Source of the DNA: Ustilaginoidea virens
Lineage: Eukaryota; Ascomycota; Sordariomycetes; Hypocreales; Clavicipitaceae
Direction of reading: 5' to 3'
Length of the DNA: 64,000 nucleotides
Assembly (NCBI RefSeq): GCF_000687475.1
Contig: NC_057318.1
Span: 3,348,001 to 3,412,000 of the forward strand
Every line of letters begins with the position of its first letter. Position 1 is the stretch's first letter. The notes under the pieces were generated by a model. The model did no database searches and was not told the origin of the DNA. It was given only the letters and a program-made list of their open reading frames with translations. Shown in pieces: positions 57,910 to 64,000 of the stretch. The position numbers were made by a program, and so were the translations under genes.

Positions 57910-60900
57910 ATGGCTACACTTCTTCCCCAGAAGCGAGTTCTGGGCGAGGCCGGCACTCGCCAAAATATACCCCCCTCGACTCCCGGGTCGACCAAGAAGC
58001 GCAAGACCAAGACGGACATTTTCTCATCATCACCAGCTTCCAGATTTACTGGCTCTCAAAGAGACCCCAGAGCAAAGCTCGGTTCAAGCCAGCCCAAGAG
58101 CACGTTCGAAACCGACGTCCTCGAAAAGCTAAGCCAAGACATATCGGATCTCAAGCGCAGCAATGTCGAAAAGGATCAAGCGTGGGAGCGTCCGCCAGTC
58201 CAGGACTTTGACCCGTCACGGGATAGCTTGTGTTTCCAGGCCATTGAAGCTGAGGAAGGCACCCTGCACGGGGGCAAAGCAACGGTGAAGCTGTTTGGAG
58301 TCACCCGCGAGGGCCACTCCGTCATGCTTCACGTCACCGACTTTAAGCATTACCTCTACATACAGGCTCCAGTCATGTTTCAGCCGCAAGATGTCAACGC
58401 CTACAAAGCTTATCTCGACTCGCAGATTCCTCAGCACCAGCCCGCCATTCACCGCGTTGACTTTGTCTGCCGAGTAGACATATACGGCTTCCAAGGCAAC
58501 ACGCAGAATCCATACCTTAAAATCACTGTTACCGACCCCAAGTTCATCAATAAAGTCAGGTCCACCATTGAAGGTGGTAATGCCAACTGGAAGGGCATGT
58601 GGAAGGGGGCTGCTGATGGCATCAAGACATATGACAATATTCAATACGTCCTCAGATTCATGGTGGACTGCAAGGTAGAGAAGGCTTTTTTCCCTCCAAC
58701 CCACACCACCACCCCAACCCCAATACATTTTGGATGCCCCAACTGGGGTTCATGCTAACTCATCATGGCCTCGCAGGTCCAAGGCATGTCATGGGTCGAA
58801 GCGCCGGCGGACAAGTACAATCTCGTGCCCGAAAATCAAAGACAGTCCAACTGTCAGATCGAGGCCGAGGTACCCTACCTAGACCTGATTGCTCATAAAC
58901 CGGAGGGAGACTGGGCCAAGATGGCCCCTCTTCGCATCTTGTCTTTCGACATTGAGTGTGCCGGCCGCAAAGGAATTTTTCCCGAGGCTAACCAAGACCC
59001 CGTCATTCAAATCGCCAATATTGTCACCACGTACGGTGAGAAGAAGCCGTTCGTTCGAAACGTATTCTGCCTCGATACGACAAGTTCTATTGTAGCCACG
59101 CAGATACTGGAATTCGACAAGGAAGACAAGATGTTGAGCGACTGGCAACAATTCCTCATCAAGGTCGATCCCGATATCATAATCGGATACAACATTGCCA
59201 ACTTTGATTTTCCCTACCTGCTGGACAGAGCAAAGCACCTCGGCGTCAAAGGTTTCGAGTACTGGTCCCGGCTTCCAAGTGTTCAGACCAGAGTCAAGGA
59301 AACAAACTTTTCGAGCAAGCAGATTGGCAACCGAGACACCAAGGCTACCAACACCAACGGACGGCTGCAACTAGATCTCTTGCAGCTGATCCAAAGGGAT
59401 CACCATCTGCGAAGCTATACCCTCAACTCTGTGTGCGCCCATTTCCTGGGCGAGCAGAAAGAGGACGTGCACCACACCATGATTACCGAGCTATTCAATG
59501 GCACGCCAGAGTCGAGACGACGCCTGGCACTGTACTGCCTGAAGGATGCCTACCTGCCGCAGCGACTGATGGACAAGCTCTCATGTTTGGAAAACTACAC
59601 CGAAATGGCGAGAGTCACGGGGGTGCCGTTCAACTTTTTGCTCTCCCGCGGTCAGCAAATCAAGGTCGTCAGCCAGCTGTTCCGAAAGGCTCTGGAGCAC
59701 AAGTTGGTCATACCCAACATCAAGTCGGATGCCTCGGACGAACAGTACGAAGGCGCTACTGTGATTGAGCCGGTCCGAGGATACTACGACGTGCCCATTG
59801 CGACGCTCGATTTCGCGTCTCTGTACCCGAGCATCATCCAAGCCCACAACCTCTGCTACACCACCCTTCTACCCGACAAGAAGCTTGCTGAAAGACTTGG
59901 CCTCGTCAAAGACGAGGATTACATTGTCACGCCAAACGGCGACATGTTTGTCACGACGAAGCAGAGAAAAGGCCTGCTGGCCGAGATTCTCGAAGAACTA
60001 TTGACTGCCCGTAAGCAGGCCAAGCGTGAGCTGGCGCGGGAGACGGATCCGTTCAAAAAGGCTGTGCTCAACGGTCGTCAACTGGCCCTGAAAATCAGCG
60101 CCAACTCCGTGTACGGCTTGACCGGGGCTACGACGGGAAAGCTGCCTTGCCTTGCCATTGCAAGTAGCACGACCAGTTTCGGACGGCAAATGATTGAGAA
60201 GACAAAGGACGAAGTTGAGAGCAAGTACAACATGGCGAATGGGTATTCGCACGATGCGCAGGTTATTTACGGTGACACGGATTCCGTCATGGTTAAATTC
60301 GGCACCAAGGATCTGGCCGAGGCCATGAAGCTGGGTGAAGAGGCCTCACATTTCGTCTCGTCCAAGTTTATCCAACCCATCAAGCTCGAGTTCGAGAAGG
60401 TATACTTTCCATACCTCCTAATCAACAAGAAGCGATACGCCGGGCTGTACTGGACCAAGACGGAAAAGTATGACAAGATGGACACCAAGGGTATTGAGAC
60501 GGTTCGACGGGACAACTGCTTGCTGGTCCAAACCGTCATTGAAAAGGTGCTGAGGATGATTTTGATTGATCGAGACGTTGATGGCGCGCAAGAGTAAGCT
60601 TTTCCCTTTTTTTTTTTTTTTCCCTTTGGTTGACACGGGGGGGGGGTTGGGTTCGGGGCAACGACATGGGAACCGCAGCAGAAGACTAACGACGGATACA
60701 GCTATGTCAAGGAGACGATTGCCAACCTGCTACAAAACAAGGTCGACATGTCCAAGCTTGTCATCACAAAAGCCTTGACCAAGGACGACTATGCCGCCAA
60801 GCAGGCACACGTGGAACTGGCGCACCGTATGAAGAAGCGTGATGCGGGTTCGGCGCCAGCTCTTGGTGATCGCGTCGCCTACGTCATGGTCCGTGGCGCT

Positions 60901-61443
60901 ACGGGGGCCAAGAACTTTGAGAAGTCGGAAGATCCGCTCTACGTGCTGGAGCACAACGTGCCAATTGACACCAAGTACTACCTGGACAATCAGCTGGCGA
61001 AGCCCTTGGGACGCATTTTCGAACCGATCCTGGGCGAGACCAAGGCAAGAACTCTGCTGACTGGAGACCACACGAGGACGATTTCCGTAGCAGCGCCGTC
61101 GGTGGGTGGGCTGATGAGGTTTGCGAAAAAGACGCAGACCTGCATGGGCTGCAAGAAGCCGCTCACGGGCAAGCAGGAGAGCGGCGGCGCGGTCTGCTCC
61201 GACTGCGCGCCGCGAGTCGGGGAGCTGTACAAGAGAACGTTGGACAAGGTGTCGGATCTCGAGGTGCGATTCGGGCGGCTGTGGACGCAATGCCAGCGGT
61301 GCCAAGGCAGCATGCATTGCGAGGTCATCTGCAGCAGCAAAGACTGCCCCATCTTTTACATGCGAATGAAGGCCAAGAAGGATCTGGAGGATGCAGGCAA
61401 GGACCTGTCCAGGTTTGACCTGGACGCTGCCGCCATATGGTGA
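57910..61443 (+). CDS. POL3: DNA polymerase delta catalytic subunit
   Basis: Main lagging-strand replicative polymerase with proofreading exonuclease. Exons 57910-58674, 58777-60593 and 60702-61443; phases match, 1107 residues, the normal family length. Exonuclease motifs are FDIECAG (Exo I, about residue 311), [10 protein letters not shown] (Exo II) and YCLKDAYLP (Exo III). Polymerase motifs are [10 protein letters not shown] (A, about 599), [12 protein letters not shown] (B) and YGDTDSV (C, about 753). The C-terminus carries CysA (CMGCKKPL with CSDC), a zinc site, and CysB (CQRC, then [10 protein letters not shown]), the iron-sulfur cluster site that binds the accessory subunit. All catalytic acids are present. 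The start is the [15 protein letters not shown]; the frame is open further upstream, but that part is a C/T-rich leader. Confidence 0.98.
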
Positions 61444-62330
61444 GGACGAGGTTTTTTTTTTTTTTTAATTTTTTTTTTTTGTTGCTCTTTTCTTTTCTTT
61501 TTCTCCAGTCTTTTTGTCTCACGGGGTGGCGGGGTTTGTTTTATGCGGGCGATTTGGAGTTTATGATGCACAGGGGTCAGTCACAACATGGGTCTCGACG
61601 GTAAACGTTGGGAGGTTTTTTTATTTTTTATTTTATTTTTTTTATTTTGTGGTCTCGTCGTCTGTATGCGTGACCAAGGGTTTCCGGCATGTCTCGCCCG
61701 GATGCAGAGTGTCGTATGAAGAGGCAGATGGGACGGTTAGTAAAAGTACCTAGTAAAGAGCGGGTTCGTGCCACAAGATGACGGACGTCGAGATTGAGGC
61801 TGCGGTCGCCTAGTGATTGGATGAATGTGCTGAAGCAATCGCAGGTCTCTGACGTCTCTGACTTGGCCATCAACCACTCGGGGGGGGGGGGCGGCGAATC
61901 AGCAACACCGGTGCGCATTGGCTGGCACGCCGAGTCCCCAAATCACAGGATGCATCTTGACGGGACGCATCTTGACGGGACGCCATCTTGACCGCTCATG
62001 TCTCCCAACTGAAGGGAACCTCGCCATTGATTATTTACACATGCCCTCCCCTCGCCCGCCGCCCTGTTCCACCCCGTCCGAAGCCGCAGGTATCCCAAGC
62101 CAGGCCCGTCCATCATCAGACACCGCCGACAGCTGGGCCGACGCGGCTCAATGCAGCGGTCTAGAATCCAGCTAGATGCACGCAGCAAGCACCGCCGTCC
62201 AAGTCACACAAAACGGACAAAGGAAAGCCTACAGCAACACGGACGGCTGAGGGCGGAGGAGGGGGAAGGGGAACAAAGAGAAGAAAACAAGACAAGGGAA
62301 AGAAAACAGGGCAAGAAGGGGGCGAAAAGA
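61444..62330. other. Convergent 3' intergenic region
   Basis: Between the 3' ends of the polymerase and cutinase genes. T-rich runs just after the polymerase stop (61452-61480, 61617-61650) may serve 3' processing; a short CATCTTGACGGGACG duplication lies at 61951-61985. No coding sequence supported. Confidence 0.6.
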
Positions 62331-64000
62331 TCATTCTCGAAGCTTGGACATGATGAAGTCGATCTGCTCCTTCACGCGAGGTCCGTACATGAAGTGAGCG
62401 GGCGTCAAGGCATACGAGCCGTTGCACATGCCGTCGGCATTGTCGCAGACGATGTGGGTTTTGGACTTGGGGAAATTGGCTATTTGACCTTGTTCCTGCA
62501 GCACCCAAAAAAGAAGAAAAAAAGAAAGGGAGAGAGAGAGAGAGAGAGAGAGTTAGCTAGGCCCGCGTGACACAAGTTGGACCAGGGAAGGGGGGGGGGG
62601 GGAAGGAGAGTGGCTGTCAACGTACCCAGATCATCAGAGGATCGCCATAGGTAATGGCAGCTACGATCCTGCGCTTCTGGCTTCGCGGAAGGCCGCTGAC
62701 AGACCGGTGCGTGAGCGAGGCGCCCTGGCTGTATCCTCCGACCACGAGCTTCGTCTTGGGGCAGCTGTGCAGGATGTCTGCTATCTGCTTCTGCATGATC
62801 ATGACGTCGGCCGGGTCGGCGCCCATGTTAAAGTTGCCCTGGACAGAGGCTGCGTATTTCACGCCTTGGACCGAGAGTCTGTCGCCGCCGAGGGCTGCTT
62901 GCAGGGCCTGCGCCGTTGCAGGACCAAGTGATAAGCCCAAGTCTCCCGGTTCGCCTGTTCCTCTTGCGAAGAGAAGGGTTACCTCTTTGCAACCCCCCGA
63001 GGATGAGTCAGAGTCGCCCGCTGAGTCGCCCGAGTCTTTGTTTTTCCCCGAGAGCGACGCTTGATCCGAGCCTCCGCCCAGGCTTGGGCCGGGAGTCCAA
63101 CCACTACCGCCCCCAAGGCCGCCTCCATACCCAGGGAACAAGCTGCCGCCTGCGCCTGGGCTTAAACCGCCAAAACCGCCAAATTGCCTGCGGAAAATGC
63201 CGCGTCTGGGAATCTTGCCGCCGAGCCACGTCCGTAAAGTCGCGCCGCTGAAAGCTTTACCGACGGCCCCGACGGCCCAAGTGGAAGAGCTGTCACTGGA
63301 ACGTTTGACGTGGTTTCCAGCACCAGCAGCATCAGGCATAGGGTTCCCGCCGGCAGCTTTACCGCCCGGTAGAGGAGTATCACTGGAGTCTTTGCCAGTA
63401 GCTGGGGGTTTATCGCAGGGAGGTTTGCCGCCAGGTAGAGGAGCATCAGTAGTATCCTTGCCAGCAGGTGGGGGAGTATCGCCGGGAGCTTTGCCGCCAG
63501 GTAGAGGAGCATCAGTAGTATCCTTGCCAGCAGGTGGGGGAGTATCGCCGGGAGCTTTGCCGCCAGGTAGAGGAGTATCACTAGAGTCCTTTCCAGTATC
63601 TGGGGGGGTATCACCAGAATCTTTGCCGCCAGGTACAGGACTATCACTACAGTCCTTGCCAGCAGGTGGGGGAGTATCGCCGGGAGGTTCGCCGCCAGGT
63701 AGAGGACTATCACTAGAGTCCTTGCCAGCAGCTGGGGGGGCATCACCGGAACCTTTGCCGCTATCACTAGAAGTGTTGCCAGTGGCGGGAGGAGTAGGAG
63801 TATCGTCCGAGTCTTTTTTCTCATCGCTGGAATCTTTGCTGCTGTTCTCACCAGAAGTCTCGCTAGTGGCTGGAGTAGGAGTGTCGTCCGAGTCTTTATC
63901 ATCATCGCTGGAATCTTTGCTGTCGTCACCAGGAGCCTTGCCAGTGGCTGGAGGAGTAGGAGTGTCGTCCGAGACTTTAGCATTGTCGCCGGAACCTTTG
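62331..64000 (-). CDS. Cutinase-family serine hydrolase with N-terminal tandem-repeat region (partial, 5' end off window)
   Basis: Secreted-type esterase of the cutinase/alpha-beta hydrolase family. Exons seen: from the right edge to 62626, and 62495-62331, joined in phase 0 (donor GTACGT, acceptor GCAG). The catalytic domain starts at CKEVTLLFARGTGEPGDLG, has GYSQG with the nucleophile Ser in VVGGYSQGASLTH, and in the last exon CDNADGMC (catalytic Asp between two Cys) and AHFMYGP (catalytic His), so the triad and four Cys are intact. Upstream in the same frame lies a Gly-rich linker, a dibasic VKRSS site that could be cut by a Kex2-type protease, and at least 210 residues of Pro/Gly/Asp/Thr repeats reaching the window end. 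The signal peptide must lie beyond base 64000. A repeat arm this long is unusual for cutinases, which normally have a short propeptide. Confidence 0.88.
63355..63750 (-). repeat. Six 66-bp tandem repeats in the cutinase gene
   Basis: Units start at 63355, 63421, 63487, 63553, 63619 and 63685, each exactly 66 bp (22 codons), with no register change. Units 2 and 3 are almost identical. The encoded unit reads PGDTPPPAGKDTTDAPLP plus GGKA or close variants. From 63751 to the window end the pattern continues in degenerate form (DDTPTPPATG, KDSSD). Confidence 0.95.

Noticed and set aside
63355..63750. Regularly spaced repeats resembling a CRISPR array
   Set aside because: Units are contiguous coding repeats in one frame with no unique spacers, in a eukaryotic gene.
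63162..63983. 273-residue Leu-rich repeat-like open frame on the minus strand
   Set aside because: It is an alternative frame of the 66-bp repeats; the frame continuous with the cutinase domain reads Pro/Gly/Asp repeats and is preferred.

Overview
The window is nuclear DNA of a filamentous ascomycete. The evidence is short GT..AG introns, single-copy eukaryotic housekeeping genes, two Zn2Cys6 regulators, a Dsc-type Golgi/endosome ubiquitin ligase, a dispersed 5S rRNA gene and long gene-free intergenic tracts. Gene content and protein character fit Sordariomycetes, most likely Hypocreales; this placement is inferred from family recognition, not from a search.

Left part (1-25.3 kb): the 5' part of a CTF1-beta/FarB-like cutinase/fatty-acid regulator (minus, running off the left end), a mitochondrial-type malic enzyme (minus), a 1558-residue acidic protein with a C-terminal telomere-binding-type OB fold (minus), a flavin monooxygenase (plus) and ribosomal protein uL4 (minus). 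Gaps of 4.4 and 5.4 kb hold only simple repeats, long homopolymers and a dispersed TACGGAGTA motif.

Middle (25.3-34.5 kb): an accessory island. It has a 5S rRNA gene, a broken Tc1/mariner transposon ending in a 155-bp-arm head-to-head inverted repeat, a decayed second 5S copy, a conserved fungal hypothetical gene and a dead MFS monocarboxylate-type transporter.

Right part (35-64 kb): a housekeeping run with mitochondrial EF-Tu, ribosomal protein uS14 (S29) and an ERp38/TigA-type disulfide isomerase in divergent orientation, a Tul1/DscA RING ligase, a second Zn2Cys6 factor, a small two-segment membrane protein, a rhomboid protease, a DUF7730-like gene and the DNA polymerase delta catalytic subunit. 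The window ends in a cutinase whose catalytic domain follows a long tandem-repeat region.

There are no operons; most genes are separate transcription units. Functional links are loose: three genes serve translation (uL4, uS14, mt EF-Tu), two act in the secretory pathway (PDI, Tul1), two are DNA/telomere linked (Pol delta, OB-fold protein), and the first gene (CTF1-beta-like) belongs to a family known to regulate genes like the last one (cutinase). The most unusual structures are the foldback transposon remnant, the repeat-armed cutinase, the very strong enrichment of TACGGAGTA and AGGTACCT in intergenic DNA, and the many G/C homopolymers of 18-31 nt.
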